Assembly (NCBI GenBank): GCA_030019105.1
Contig: JASEGY010000263.1
Coordinates: 1 to 5,488 of the forward strand
Direction: 5' to 3'
DNA length: 5,488 nucleotides
Source: a bacterium
Lineage (GTDB): Bacteria; UBA9089; JASEGY01
A program made the position numbers and the translations under genes. Shown piece after piece: positions 5,446-5,488 of this stretch (the stretch's first letter is position 1; each line of letters opens with the position of its first letter). The notes under the pieces are model-generated. The model was given only the letters and a program-made list of their open reading frames with translations, did not search any database and had not been told where the DNA came from.

Positions 5446-5488
5446 TCAAAAATCGTCCATTTTCTTGTGAAACCTTGCGTTCTTTCTG
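5446..5488 (-). CDS. Possible 3' end of an upstream gene (partial, tentative)
   Basis: In the frame starting at 5487, the coding strand reads 13 codons (RKNARFHKKMDDF) and then TGA at 5448-5446. The basic tail would suit the cytoplasmic end of a membrane-anchored VWA protein (BatA/BatB type), which commonly precedes BatC-type genes, and its TGA would overlap the alternative TTG start of the TPR gene as TTGA. The fragment is too short to identify. All three minus-strand frames are open here for at least a dozen codons, so the assignment rests on context only. Confidence 0.2.
   Translation of the reverse strand, partial: RKNARFHKKMDDF

Overview
This 5.5 kb window has moderate base composition and all its credible genes lie on the minus strand, so transcription runs from high to low coordinates. 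The proteins are typical of a Gram-negative, free-living bacterium: a lipoprotein-type binding protein for an ABC importer, two polytopic permeases, a secreted TPR protein of the BatC type and a RelE/ParE toxin-antitoxin pair. The lineage cannot be fixed from the sequence. The dense, varied, palindromic intergenic repeats together with a Bat-type protein would fit deep-branching environmental phyla (Desulfobacterota, Planctomycetota, Omnitrophota-like and similar), but that is only an impression.

Layout in transcription order. (1) Positions 5386-4619: a BatC-like TPR protein with a signal peptide, a polyglutamine run and a long charged linker. The last 43 bases before the window edge may hold the 3' end of an upstream gene. 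(2) Positions 4618-4275: a 344-base gap without a gene, holding two different inverted-repeat structures, one built on the word TTGGAAA and one on ATCCGTG. (3) Positions 4274-3033: livK-like periplasmic amino-acid binding protein with a strong ribosome binding site. (4) Positions 2927-2407: an antitoxin/toxin pair (Unstab_antitox type plus RelE/ParE type) sharing one base between stop and start. (5) Positions 2369-1263: livH-like permease with a TTG start and an AGGAGG site, longer than usual. (6) Positions 1255-1191: a third inverted repeat between the two permease genes. (7) Positions 1175-87: livM-like permease. (8) Positions 60-15: a fourth, nearly perfect palindromic repeat downstream of livM.

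How it fits together. LivK captures a branched-chain or other hydrophobic amino acid, or a related small substrate, in the periplasm, and LivH plus LivM form the membrane channel. The two ATPases (livG, livF) needed to power import are not in the window and would be expected just beyond position 1. The operon is broken up twice: a toxin-antitoxin pair sits between the binding protein and the permeases, and a hairpin-forming repeat sits between the permeases and runs to within about 15 bases of the livM start. No single gene here looks like an undescribed system. The most unusual feature is the concentration of four word-based palindromic repeats of different sequence but similar architecture, one in almost every sizeable intergenic gap.
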